Origin: GMQP-bins7 sp046727975
Lineage (GTDB): Bacteria; Actinomycetota; Thermoleophilia; Gaiellales; Gaiellaceae
DNA length: 64,000 nucleotides
Direction of reading: 5' to 3'
Assembly: GCA_046727975.1 (NCBI GenBank)
Contig: JBKPDR010000035.1
Coordinates: 1 to 64,000 of the forward strand
Shown: positions 16,858-25,080 of the stretch, in pieces
Layout of the letters: the number at the start of each line of letters is the position of its first letter
Position numbering within the stretch: the stretch's first letter is position 1
Translations under genes and position numbers: made by a program
Notes under the pieces: model-generated
What the model was told of the DNA's origin: nothing
The model's database searches: none
Seen by the model: only the letters and a program-made list of their open reading frames with translations

Positions 16858-17212
16858 CGCGTGGAGCGACTACGCAGACGGCCGCGGCGATCTCTCCCGA
16901 GTGGGTCATCGAGAGATCGATCGCGCCCGCCGCCACCTGGTCGGCGAATGCGGCCGTCCGCCCCGTCAGCCGGACTCCCGGCTTGGGCCGGCCGACGATC
17001 TCCACCTCCCTCCACGTGAACCGGACTCCGCAGCCGAGCGCCTTTCCGACGGCCTCCTTCCCCGCGAAGCGTGCCGCGTAGCTCTGAGCGGGATCGTGCC
17101 GCGAGTCGCAGTACACCTGCTCGGCTTCGGTGAAGCAGCGCTCGCGGAAACCTGACCTCCTGAGCGCGCGCCTGATCCGCTCGATCTCGATGACGTCTAT
17201 GCCCACCTTCAC
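16850..17212 (-). CDS. acpS: Holo-[acyl-carrier-protein] synthase
   Basis: Transfers 4'-phosphopantetheine from CoA to the acyl carrier protein. The 120-residue protein has the two AcpS signatures: VGIDVIEIERIRRALRRSGF with the Mg-binding Asp, and AARFAGKEAVGKALGCGVRF with the Glu. MTHSGEIAAAVCVV closes the fold (family pattern SxTHxxxxAxA). I choose the GTG at 17212, two codons before VGID; the longer open frame to 17566 is antisense shadow of the HAD gene. It overlaps the HAD gene by 4 bases and the hydrate repair gene by 8, so all are one operon. Confidence 0.92.
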   Translation of the reverse strand: MKVGIDVIEIERIRRALRRSGFRERCFTEAEQVYCDSRHDPAQSYAARFAGKEAVGKALGCGVRFTWREVEIVGRPKPGVRLTGRTAAFADQVAAGAIDLSMTHSGEIAAAVCVVAPRDG

Positions 17213-18006
17213 GGTTGCTGCCAGCCGCCGGTGAGATCTTGCTCGAGCAGAGCGGGGAACTGGGCGAGCGACGAGACGACGATGTCCGGCGACGACTCCG
17301 CGCGCTCTAGCGCCTCGGGACGAAACTTGCCCGTCCGGACAAGAGCGGTGCGCATGCCGAAGAGGCGCGCTCCCGGGACGTCCTCCTCGGCGTCGTCGGT
17401 CACGAGCCAGGTTCGCTCGGGCTCGGCCTCCAGCGCGTCGAGAGCCGCCGCGAAGTAGGACGGGCTCGGCTTCCCGAGCACGGTCGCCTCCACCCCGGTC
17501 GCGTATTCGAGCCCCGCGACGAACGCACCCGCGTCCAGCATCGGGCCGCGGCTCGTCTGCCACCACCTGTTCTTGTGCAGGCAGTAGAACGACGCTCCGC
17601 CCTGGATCTCCGAGAACGCGCGGCCGAGGTTCATGTAGCTGAAGACCTGGTTCGGCTCGAGCGTCTCGTCGCAGCCGCCGATGAGCACCGCCTCGGCGTC
17701 GTGACCGACGAGCTCGAGACCCTCCAGATCGGGGACGATGGCCGCCATCACCAGGGCAAGCACGCGCTTCCCGGCCAGCTCGCGCGCCGCCGCCCCGGGA
17801 GTCGTCTGCAATTGCTGCTCATCGATCTCGAAGCCCATCTTGCGGAGCTCCTCGACGAGACCCGAGCGGGGTCGGGTCGAGTTGTTCGAGACGAAGCGCA
17901 GAGCGTGGCCTGCACTGCGGAGCTCGCCGACGGCGTCCGCAGCGCCGGGAATCGGCTCTCCCGAGACATGAAGCACGCCGTCGACGTCGAGCAGAATGTC
18001 GGCCAT
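17209..18006 (-). CDS. HAD-superfamily subfamily IIA phosphatase (NagD/HDHD2-like)
   Basis: A 265-residue HAD hydrolase. Motif I is DILLDVDGVLHVSGEPIPGA with the nucleophile Asp and the general acid Asp, motif II is FVSNNSTRPRSGL, and motifs III and IV are in LGKPSPSYFAAAL and TWLVTDDAEEDVPGARLFGM. The C2-type cap lies between (about residues 80-185). Subfamily IIA members dephosphorylate small sugar or nucleotide phosphates, but the substrate is unknown here. ATG at 18006; the long upstream extension to 18612 is antisense to the ArfB-like gene. First gene of the minus-strand cluster ending with the methyltransferase. Confidence 0.88.
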   Translation of the reverse strand: MADILLDVDGVLHVSGEPIPGAADAVGELRSAGHALRFVSNNSTRPRSGLVEELRKMGFEIDEQQLQTTPGAAARELAGKRVLALVMAAIVPDLEGLELVGHDAEAVLIGGCDETLEPNQVFSYMNLGRAFSEIQGGASFYCLHKNRWWQTSRGPMLDAGAFVAGLEYATGVEATVLGKPSPSYFAAALDALEAEPERTWLVTDDAEEDVPGARLFGMRTALVRTGKFRPEALERAESSPDIVVSSLAQFPALLEQDLTGGWQQP

Positions 18007-18019
18007 GGAGCGTGAGTCT

Positions 18020-18487
18020 ATGAGCCGTAGGCTCGACGGAGGCGACCAAAGAGCGGAGGTGCCGGCTTCGCCGGCGCCGGAGCGGGAGATTCGGGTCACA
18101 CGCTCCGTCCTCCTTCCCCTTTCCGAGGTCGAGCTCAAGGTGTCGAGATCCAGCGGGCCCGGCGGGCAGCACGCGCAGAAGTCCTCCACGCGGGTCGAGG
18201 CGGTGTTGGACGTCGCGGCCTCGGAGTCGCTGACGGACATACAGAAGCGGCGTGTCGTCGGACGCATGGGGCCTGTTCTGCGGGCCGTCGCACAGGACGA
18301 GCGAAGCCAGCTCCGCAACCGCGAGCTCGCGCTCGAGCGGCTCGTCGACAAGCTGCGGGAGGCGCTTGCCGTGCCGAAGCGTCGCGTGCCCACCTCGCCG
18401 ACCGCCGCTGCGCGCGAGCGAAGGCTCGCCGAGAAGAAGCGGCGGTCGCAGACCAAACGCCTCCGCCGGCCTCCAGCCGACCATTGA
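18020..18487 (+). CDS. ArfB-like ribosome rescue peptidyl-tRNA hydrolase (class I release factor family)
   Basis: Single-domain member of the release-factor superfamily that frees ribosomes stalled on mRNAs without a stop codon. The catalytic GGQ motif is in SRSSGPGGQHAQKSSTRVEA, preceded by RVTRSVLLPLSEVELKV as in YaeJ/ArfB. The C-terminus is strongly basic (ERRLAEKKRRSQTKRLRR), the tail that enters the mRNA channel. About 155 residues from the ATG at 18020; ATGs at 17996 and 18005 in the same frame would extend it back over the start of the divergent HAD gene. Conserved sequence begins only near 18090, so the start remains open. Confidence 0.88.
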   Translation: MSRRLDGGDQRAEVPASPAPEREIRVTRSVLLPLSEVELKVSRSSGPGGQHAQKSSTRVEAVLDVAASESLTDIQKRRVVGRMGPVLRAVAQDERSQLRNRELALERLVDKLREALAVPKRRVPTSPTAAARERRLAEKKRRSQTKRLRRPPADH

Positions 18488-18508
18488 GTCGCCGTAGACT
18501 GAACTGCG

Positions 18509-20083
18509 ATGGACGCGGTGAGGCTCGCCACGCTGCTCCCTGAGCTCCCGGCCCGACGCACAGCCCTGCTCGACAACCTCGGCCGCATCCGGCGGGAGGT
18601 CGGCCCGATCACCCCGGAGCTCTCGGACGCGCTCGCGGATCACATGAACATCCGTCGCGGCGAGGTCCACGAGGTCGTCTCCTTCTACTCGTTCCTGCAG
18701 GTGCCTGGGGACGTGACGCGCGTCTGTACGGGCCCGATCTGCGACTGCATGGGCGCTCAAGACCTGCTGAAGCGGCACCCTGATGCGATCGAGGTCGCAT
18801 GTCTCGGGCACTGCGATCTGGCGCCGGTTCTGACCGAGGGCGACACGATCGTCCCCGAGGTCACCCACTCGACGAACGACGGGCCTGCGATCGGGCTCGC
18901 GCGGCGTGACGAGACCCTCTCCGACTACGCGGCACGAGGCGGGCTCGAGCTCCTGAAGAACCTTCCTTCGCCGGACCGCATCGTGAGCGAGCTCAAAGCC
19001 TCGGGGCTGACGGGCTACGGGGGAGCCGGCTTCCCCGCCGGCGTCAAGTGGGAGGCGGTCTCGCGCGAGGAGGGCCCGCGGTATGTCGTCGTGAATGCGG
19101 ACGAGGGCGAGCCGGGAACGATCAAGGACCGATACGTAATGGAGCTGCGGCCGCATCTTCTCGTCGAGGGGATCGTCATCGCGATGCACTTCGCGGAGGC
19201 AGACGAGGGCTATGTGTACTTGCGCGAGGAGTACGCGACCTCGCGCGCGCGGCTCGTGCGCGCGATAGAGGAGTTCCGCGCCGCAGGACTGATGGAGGGC
19301 ATCAGCTTGGAGCTCGTGATCGGCGCCGGCGCCTACATCGCGGGCGAGGAGACGGCGATGCTGGAGTCGATGGAGGGGCGCCGCGCGATGCCTCGGCTGC
19401 GCCCGCCGTTTCCCGCCCAGGTCGGGTATCTCGGCCGTCCCACGCTGATCAACAACGTGGAGACCCTCGCGCACATCCCGGCGATCCTCATGAACGGCGG
19501 GGAGTGGTGGGCAAGCCTCGGCACGCGAGGAGCGAAGGGGATTCGACTCTGGTCGGTGAGCGGGGCTGTCCGACGGCCCGGTTGCTACGAGGCGCCGAAC
19601 GGTGTCGCGACCCGTGAGCTCGTGGACGAGTACGCAGGCGGGTTCGCGGGAGAGCTCGGCGCGGTGGTGCCGGGTGGCGCTGCGAGCGGCATCCTTCCTC
19701 CGAGCGCGCTCGACGCTCCGCTGACCCGCGAGGGCCTCGGCGAATACGGCGCGGGCGTTGGCTCGGCGGCGCTCCAGGTCTTCCCGGCTTCCTACTCCCC
19801 GCTCCGCCTGCTCGCGGAGACGATGCGCTTCTTCGCCGAGGAGTCCTGCCAGAAGTGCACGCCGTGCCGAATCGGCAACCGCGCGCTCCACCACCTGTTC
19901 GTGGAGCTCGAGCACGGGGAAGCTCCGATGACGCGGGAGAAGGTCGACGAATGGCTGCTGGCAATGGAAAAGACGTCGATCTGCGGCCTCGGGCAGGCAT
20001 CGCCGATCCCGGTGCGGAACGCGATGCGCTGGTGGCCGGAACTTTTCCGGCCGCTCGAGCAGCCGACGGCGGGAGCGCGGTGA
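18509..20083 (+). CDS. NAD-dependent formate dehydrogenase diaphorase subunit (NuoE-NuoF fusion)
   Basis: Passes electrons from the formate-oxidising subunit to NAD+. Residues 1-155 are a NuoE-type thioredoxin-like [2Fe-2S] domain with C73, C78, C98 and C102 (VCTGPICDC, CLGHC). Residues about 165-520 are NuoF-like: the FMN/NADH loop GYGGAGFPAGVKW, NADEGEPGTIKDRYVME, GAGAYIAGEETAML, and the C-terminal [4Fe-4S] site SCQKCTPCRIG with a later Cys in SICGLGQ. Length 524 fits FdhB/HoxF-type fusions. Its stop overlaps the GTG of the next gene (GTGA), and fdhA follows after that gene, so the set is one operon. No promoter was resolved in the 21 bases upstream. Confidence 0.93.
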   Translation: MDAVRLATLLPELPARRTALLDNLGRIRREVGPITPELSDALADHMNIRRGEVHEVVSFYSFLQVPGDVTRVCTGPICDCMGAQDLLKRHPDAIEVACLGHCDLAPVLTEGDTIVPEVTHSTNDGPAIGLARRDETLSDYAARGGLELLKNLPSPDRIVSELKASGLTGYGGAGFPAGVKWEAVSREEGPRYVVVNADEGEPGTIKDRYVMELRPHLLVEGIVIAMHFAEADEGYVYLREEYATSRARLVRAIEEFRAAGLMEGISLELVIGAGAYIAGEETAMLESMEGRRAMPRLRPPFPAQVGYLGRPTLINNVETLAHIPAILMNGGEWWASLGTRGAKGIRLWSVSGAVRRPGCYEAPNGVATRELVDEYAGGFAGELGAVVPGGAASGILPPSALDAPLTREGLGEYGAGVGSAALQVFPASYSPLRLLAETMRFFAEESCQKCTPCRIGNRALHHLFVELEHGEAPMTREKVDEWLLAMEKTSICGLGQASPIPVRNAMRWWPELFRPLEQPTAGAR

Positions 20084-20721
20084 GCCTACGCGTCGTCGGA
20101 GCCGGCTTCCCGCGCACGGGGACACGCTCGCTTCGGATCGCGCTGCAGCGACTGCTCGGAGGCAGCTGCTACCACATGGACGAGGTCTTCGGGCACCTCG
20201 AGCACGTGCCCGTGTGGAGAGCGGCGCTGCGCGGGAGCACGTCCGACATGGGCGCTCTGTTGTCGGGCTACGTCGCGGCGGTGGACTGGCCTGCGTCGGC
20301 GTTCTGGCGCGAGCTGAGCGAGGCGAACCCCGATGCTCTCGTCCTACTGTCCGTGCGGGACGACGCCGAGACCTGGTGGCGCAGCGCGGATCAGACGATC
20401 CTGAAGGTCGCCCGCCGCGAGGAGTACCCGGAGTACGGAGACTGGCTCGAGCTCTTCCACGAGCTCCTCGAGGCCAGAATCGGGCTGGACTGGGACGACG
20501 CGCAAACAGCGATCACGGCGTACGAGCGCCACAACGCCGAGGTTCGGCGGTCCGTGCCTCCGGACCGGCTCGTCGAGTGGAGTCCGCGGGAGGGCTGGGG
20601 GCCTCTGAGCAGCGCCCTCGACGTGACCATCCCCGTGGAGCCGTTCCCACACGTGAACACGACGGAGGAGTGGCTAAAGGGCAGCGAGCCGGCTGAGCCG
20701 CACACGGCGGCGGTACAGTGA
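20080..20721 (+). CDS. Sulfotransferase-fold protein inside the formate dehydrogenase operon
   Basis: A 213-residue P-loop protein of the sulfotransferase family often annotated as Sulfotransfer_4. The PAPS 5'-phosphosulfate loop analogue is VGAGFPRTGTRSLRIALQRL at residues about 6-25. ALVLLSVRDDAETWWRS resembles the 3'-phosphate strand with the conserved Arg and Ser, and the C-terminal EWSPREGWGPLS region is typical. The GTG start overlaps the fdhB stop, and its own stop overlaps the fdhA GTG, so it is translated as part of the operon. Its role beside a formate dehydrogenase is unexplained; no fdh-linked sulfotransferase function is established that I know of. Confidence 0.8.
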   Translation: MSLRVVGAGFPRTGTRSLRIALQRLLGGSCYHMDEVFGHLEHVPVWRAALRGSTSDMGALLSGYVAAVDWPASAFWRELSEANPDALVLLSVRDDAETWWRSADQTILKVARREEYPEYGDWLELFHELLEARIGLDWDDAQTAITAYERHNAEVRRSVPPDRLVEWSPREGWGPLSSALDVTIPVEPFPHVNTTEEWLKGSEPAEPHTAAVQ

Positions 20722-23438
20722 GCTCCGTGGTCGAGTTCACGCTCGACGGCAGGAAGGTAAGCGCTTCCGAGGGCGAGCTCCTCGTCCACGCGGCGGCCCG
20801 TCACGGCACGTTCATCCCGACGCTCTGCCACGACGACAAGCTCGACCCGTACGGCGGCTGCCGGATGTGCGTCGTCGACGTCGAGGGTTCGCCCCGCCCC
20901 ATGCCAGCGTGCGCAACTCGCGTCGCGGAAGGCATGGTCGTCTCGACGAACGGCCAGATCACTGACTTCCAGCGGACCCTGACCGAGATGCTCGTCTCCG
21001 AGCACCTGAACGCGTCGCCGGGCGGCCGCCCGAACGAGCTGCTCGACCTCGCGAACGAGCTCGGCGCCGAGGCGCCACTCGTCCTCCCGGACGCGAAGCG
21101 CAAGGAGTACGACGACCGGAACCGGCTCATGGGCTACGACCCGGACGCCTGCATCCTCTGCAACCGCTGCGTCCGGTACACGCAGGAGGTCATGCAGTGC
21201 TCCGCCCTCTCCCTGGAGGGGCGAGGTGGGCATGCGCGCATCGTTCCGACCTGGGAGCGCTCCTGGCTCGACACCGAGTGCGAGCTCTGCGGAGGCTGTC
21301 TCTCCGTGTGCCCGACCGGCGCGATCTACGAGAAGTTCGAGGAAGGCACGACACGCCCCGAGCGCACTCTCGAGCAGGTGCGGACGACCTGCACGTTCTG
21401 CGGTGTCGGCTGCCAGATCGACCTCAACCTCGATCCCGAGACGAAGCACATCGTCAAGGTCACCTCGAAGTCGGAGTACCTGCCGAACGAGGGAAATCTC
21501 TGCGTCAAGGGCCGCTTCGCCTTCAACTTCGTGCACCACCCGGACCGACTCACGCAGCCGCTCGTGCGCGGCGAGGACGGCGAGCTCCACCCGACGACGT
21601 GGGAGCACGCCCTCGAGACCGCCGCCGCCGGGCTCCAGGGCGTCATCGAGCGCCACGGACCGCAGTCGGTCGCGTTCCTCTCGAGCGCACGCCTGACGAA
21701 CGAGGAGAACTACCTCATCCAGAAGCTCGCGCGGGCGGTGGTCGGGACGAACTCCGTCCACTCCTGCGAGTCGACCTGACACGCGCCGACTCTCTACGGC
21801 CTGGTCAGGTCGTTCGGCAGAGGAGCAAGCACCAATTCGATCCCGGAGATCGAGAACGACCGCTTCCTGCTCGTGATCGGCTCCAACACCACCGAGGCGC
21901 ACCCTGTGCTGGCGCTGCGGATCAAGAAGGCGGTCCGAAACGGCGCGACGCTCGTCGTGGCCGATCCCCGCAAGATCTGGCTGACGAAGATCGCGAAGCG
22001 CCACCTCCAGCTGCGGCCGGGCACGGACGTCTGGCTCCTGAACGCGATGATGCACACGATCCTCGAGGAAGGGCTGCAGGACGAGGAGTACATCCGCGCG
22101 CACACCGAGGGCTTCGACGAGGTCCGCGAGATCGTCGCCCGCTACACCCCCGAGGACGCGGAGAAGGTCACGGGAGTCGCGGCCGAGGACATCCGCGCGA
22201 GCGCCCGCGAGTACGCCGCCGAGCGGCACGCCGGAATCTTCTACACGCTCGGGATCACCGAGCACGCGTGCGGGGTCGACAACATCTGGTCGCTCGCGAA
22301 CCTCGTCCTGATGACCGGCCACCTGGGCTACGAGTCCACGGGCCTGAACGCGCTGCGCGGCCAGAACAACGTCCAGGGGCTGAACGACTCGGGTGCCAAT
22401 CCGTCCTATCTCCCCGGTTACCAGTCGGTCGACGACCCGGAGATCCGGCGGAAGTTCTCGGATGCCTGGGGAGCAGACGTCCCGGAGAGGCCCGGCTATC
22501 GCCTCGACCAGATCGTCTCGGGCCTCCACGACGGACGCGTGAAGGCCCTGTACCTCGTCGGCGAGAACCCGGCGCAGACGGAGCCCAACGCCCGCCATGT
22601 CGAGGAAGGGCTTGCTCAGCTCGAGTTCATCGTCTCGCAGGACATCTTCCTGAACGACTCCACACGCACGTTCGCGCACGTCGTCCTCCCCGCCTCGAGC
22701 TTCGCGGAGAAGGACGGCACGTTCACGAACACCGAACGGCGCATCAGTCGCGTCCGCGAAGCTGCGCCGCTGCCGGGTGAGGCGAAGGGGGATCGCGAGA
22801 TCGTCCTGCTGATGGCGAGGGCGCTCGGGGCCGAGTGGCCGGACTACCCTGATGCCGAGTCCGTCTGGAACGAGCTCGCCGATCTCGCCCCCAACTGGTA
22901 CGGCATCCGCTACGACCGGCTCGAGGAGAACGGCCTCCAGTGGCCGTGCACCGATCGCGACCACCCGGGCACTCCGTACCTGCACGCGCCGCGGCCGGCG
23001 CTTCCGAGCGGGAGAGGTCGGTTCTTCCCCGTCGAGTACCAGCCGCCGATCGAGGAGCCCGACTCGGAGTACCCGTTCGTGCTCACGACCGGTCGCACGC
23101 TCTACCACTACAACTCGGCCAACATGACAATGCGCGAGCCGGGGGTTCTCGAGAAGCAGGAACAGCCGTTCTTCGAGATCCACACCGAGGACGCACGCGC
23201 GCTCGGCATCGGGGACAGAGAGCCTGCGCGGCTCGTCTCTCGGCGCGGCGAGCTCGAGGCCGAGGCTCACTACTCCGAGCGCGTCTACCCGGGGCTCGTC
23301 TGGATGGCGCTCCACTTCGCGGAGGCGAAGGTCAACTGGCTGACGCACGACGTCGGCGACCCGCTGATCGGGACGCCGGAGTACAAGGTCAGCGCCGTGC
23401 GCGTCGAGGCGATGCCCGCGTCGGGCGATGGCCGCTAG
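20718..23438 (+). CDS. fdhA: Formate dehydrogenase catalytic subunit, selenoprotein (Mo/W-bis-MGD), TGA read through
   Basis: 906 residues if the in-frame TGA at 21777 is read as selenocysteine (residue 354). The N-terminal [2Fe-2S] ferredoxin domain has C37, C48, C51 and C65. Two [4Fe-4S] sites follow (C145, C148, C151 with C161; C188, C191, C194, C198). The molybdopterin domain cluster is C225, C228, C232, C262, with the conserved Lys at 264. Then comes HSCEST-U-HAPTLYGLVRSFGRG, the exact place where formate dehydrogenases have Sec or Cys followed by His. A molybdopterin dinucleotide domain closes the protein (YPFVLTTGRTLYHYNSANMT, EYKVSAVRVEA). The region 96-118, where NuoG-type proteins carry a His/Cys cluster, has no Cys. 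Standard calling splits it at the TGA. Confidence 0.92.
21777..21818 (+). promoter_or_regulatory. SECIS element of fdhA
   Basis: Right after the TGA (21777-21779) a hairpin forms. The outer arm GCCGA (21785-21789) pairs with TCGGC (21814-21818). The apical 7-bp stem ACGGCCT (21796-21802) pairs with AGGTCGT (21807-21813, one G-U), leaving the tetraloop GGTC at 21803-21806. The E. coli fdhF SECIS also shows GGUC at the tip of its apical stem. The loop is 23 nt after the TGA, within the known window for SelB recognition. It lies in coding sequence, as is normal for bacteria. Confidence 0.82.
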
Positions 23439-24129
23439 GAAGCTCGGCGAGCCTCGCATCGACGTCGACTCCTGCGAGTCGACGCAGGCGCTGCTCGATC
23501 CGGCGATGCCCGAGGGCGCACTCGCGGTCGCCGACGTTCAGACCGCAGGGCGCGGCCGTCTCGGACGAACATGGGAAGTCCCGCCGGGAACGGCCATCCT
23601 CTGCTCGGTGCTGCTGAAGCCGCCGTCCGAACGGAACGCGCGCGAGCTCTCGCTCGTCGCAGGCGTTGCGGTCGCCGACACGCTCGAGCGCTCGCTCGGC
23701 CTTTCCGTGCAGCTCAAGTGGCCGAACGACGTCATGCTGCGGCGCACGAAAGTCGCCGGCTGCCTCGCGGAGTTGCGCGACGGCGCCGTCGTTCTCGGGA
23801 TGGGCGTGAACGTGAACCAGACGCGGGAGCAGCTGCCCGAGCGGGCCGGGTCTCTATTGACCGCGACGGGGCGGCGGTGGGACCGCGACGTGCTTCTGGC
23901 GTCTCTGCTCGACGATCTCGCCCGGCGCTACTCGGACTGGGTCGGGGACGGCCTCGACGCGGTGTACGAGGGGCTCGCGCCGCGTGACTTCCTGCGCGGC
24001 CGGCGGGTGAGCGTGAACGGGACGAGCGGCACGGCGGTCATGATCGACCGCGAGGGCCGTCTGGAGATCGAGGTCGGACACGGCGACGTGCGGGCGATCG
24101 AGAGCGGGGAGGTCCTCTACGACCGCTGA
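23428..24129 (+). CDS. birA: Biotin--[acetyl-CoA-carboxylase] ligase, without DNA-binding domain
   Basis: Attaches biotin to carrier proteins such as acetyl-CoA carboxylase BCCP through biotinyl-AMP. The ATP/biotin loop is QTAGRGRLGRTWEVPPGTAI, followed by LKWPNDVMLRRTKVAGCLAE with the catalytic Lys and VVLGMGVNVNQT. The C-terminal SH3-like domain is about residues 185-233. At 233 residues it lacks the N-terminal helix-turn-helix of E. coli BirA, so it is a class I ligase with no repressor function. It overlaps the end of fdhA by 11 bases and is likely on the same transcript; no functional link with formate oxidation is implied. Confidence 0.93.
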   Translation: MAARKLGEPRIDVDSCESTQALLDPAMPEGALAVADVQTAGRGRLGRTWEVPPGTAILCSVLLKPPSERNARELSLVAGVAVADTLERSLGLSVQLKWPNDVMLRRTKVAGCLAELRDGAVVLGMGVNVNQTREQLPERAGSLLTATGRRWDRDVLLASLLDDLARRYSDWVGDGLDAVYEGLAPRDFLRGRRVSVNGTSGTAVMIDREGRLEIEVGHGDVRAIESGEVLYDR

Positions 24130-24310
24130 GCCCGAGACTCCCGATCCGGATCTCCCGCAGGACCCCGGGATTCCAGGACCGCGTGCTCCCGACGAGCGGC
24201 CGCCCCGGGACGAGCCGGAGGTCGAGCGGGTTCCCGACTCCGAGGACCCCGACGTCGACGACGAAGGGCACATGGCGCCGGGCAAGGGCGGAGGTCTCCA
24301 GGAGACCTAG
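24119..24310 (+). CDS. Possible acidic, proline-rich small protein (non-standard start)
   Basis: Downstream of birA one frame has strongly protein-like composition: AEPETPDPDLPQDPGIPG, then many Pro, Asp and Glu residues, ending GHMAPGKGGGLQET before TAG at 24308. No ATG, GTG or TTG opens this frame. An ACG at 24119 lies 5 bases after a strong Shine-Dalgarno (GGGGAGGT, 24107-24114), which would give 63 residues. ACG starts are rare, so either this is one, or the frame is fused by an unseen error, or it is a relic. It overlaps birA by 11 bases. Confidence 0.35.
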   Translation, partial: TTAEPETPDPDLPQDPGIPGPRAPDERPPRDEPEVERVPDSEDPDVDDEGHMAPGKGGGLQET

Positions 24311-25068
24311 CCGGTCGTCGGCATGCGGAGCGGAATCTCGACGAGATGGATCCGAGAGCCGTCCTCCGCAGAGCTCTCGAACACGATGAGCGAGCCGACA
24401 CCGTCGAAGTTGGCGGTGAACGGCGCCGTGAACTCGAAGGTGCCGCGCTCTCCCGATCCGGAGGTCGCCGTGACGAAGTCCTGGTCGACGATCTTCCCGT
24501 CGGTATCGGTGAGCTCGTACCGGAAGGTGGCTTCGAAGGTGTTCGCGGTCCCGGTCACCCGCACCGGGCTCGTGACCTCCTCGAACGGGAGCGGCGACTC
24601 GACGAGGATCGCCGGTGTCAGGTCCTCGAAGTCAGCCCTCGTGACGGTGCGGCCTTGGACGTCGACGGACTGCACGCTCGGGAACTGCGTCAACGTATAC
24701 ACCAGCTGTGAGAGCGCCTCTTCCGGCAGCTCGGCCGGCAGCTCCACGTCGGCGACGCCGCCGGTGATGGTCGTCTCGGCTTCACGCACCGCTTGCGGGA
24801 TTGCCGTCGTGAGCTCGAGGTCGGCTTCTTCTTGCTCGGTCGGGCCGAGGAGCAGTTGGACGACAGCCGCGTTGATGGCCCCGTCCGTCGTGTCGACCTG
24901 GCGCAGAGCCGGCCAGACCTTTCCGTCGCGGAGCCAGTAGACGCGAACGTCGGTGGTCTCGCCCACGGCGGTGGTCGTCGTTTCCGTCTGGGTCGCCTCG
25001 TCGTCGCCGCCGCAGCCGGCCGCGAGCAAGACGATCACGAGCAGGAGAGCGGCGCGACCGAGGCTCAC
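24307..25068 (-). CDS. Lipoprotein with GerMN and Gmad2 domains
   Basis: A 253-residue exported lipoprotein. The signal peptide MSLGRAALLLVIVLLAAGC ends in a clear lipobox with the lipidated Cys19. A Thr-rich linker follows, then a GerMN domain about residues 40-145 (VRVYWLRDGKVWPALRQV, LLLGPTEQEEADLELTTAIP, LVYTLTQFPSVQSVDV), and a Gmad2 immunoglobulin-like domain about 155-250 (ILVESPLPFEEVTSPVRVTG, GSLIVFESSAEDGS). Related proteins in spore formers act in germination, while in actinobacteria they are general cell-envelope lipoproteins of unknown role. GTG start at 25068. It lies 12 bases downstream of the MobA fusion gene on the same strand. Confidence 0.88.
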   Translation of the reverse strand: MSLGRAALLLVIVLLAAGCGGDDEATQTETTTTAVGETTDVRVYWLRDGKVWPALRQVDTTDGAINAAVVQLLLGPTEQEEADLELTTAIPQAVREAETTITGGVADVELPAELPEEALSQLVYTLTQFPSVQSVDVQGRTVTRADFEDLTPAILVESPLPFEEVTSPVRVTGTANTFEATFRYELTDTDGKIVDQDFVTATSGSGERGTFEFTAPFTANFDGVGSLIVFESSAEDGSRIHLVEIPLRMPTTG

Positions 25069-25080
25069 GGCGCGAAGAGA

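Noticed and set aside
20718..21779. fdhA as two separate genes split at a stop codon
   Set aside because: The frame is continuous through the TGA and the downstream residues continue the enzyme without loss. The second piece (from 21873) would lack part of the active site if started at its first ATG.
20391..23459. 1022-codon open frame antisense to the sulfotransferase-like gene and fdhA
   Set aside because: The sense strand carries a full formate dehydrogenase with cofactor motifs. The antisense product has no domain and is composition-driven.
23461..23486. Palindrome GTCGACTC-CTGC-GAGTCGAC at the start of birA
   Set aside because: It encodes the conserved DVDSCESTQ of biotin ligases, so the symmetry is probably incidental codon use.
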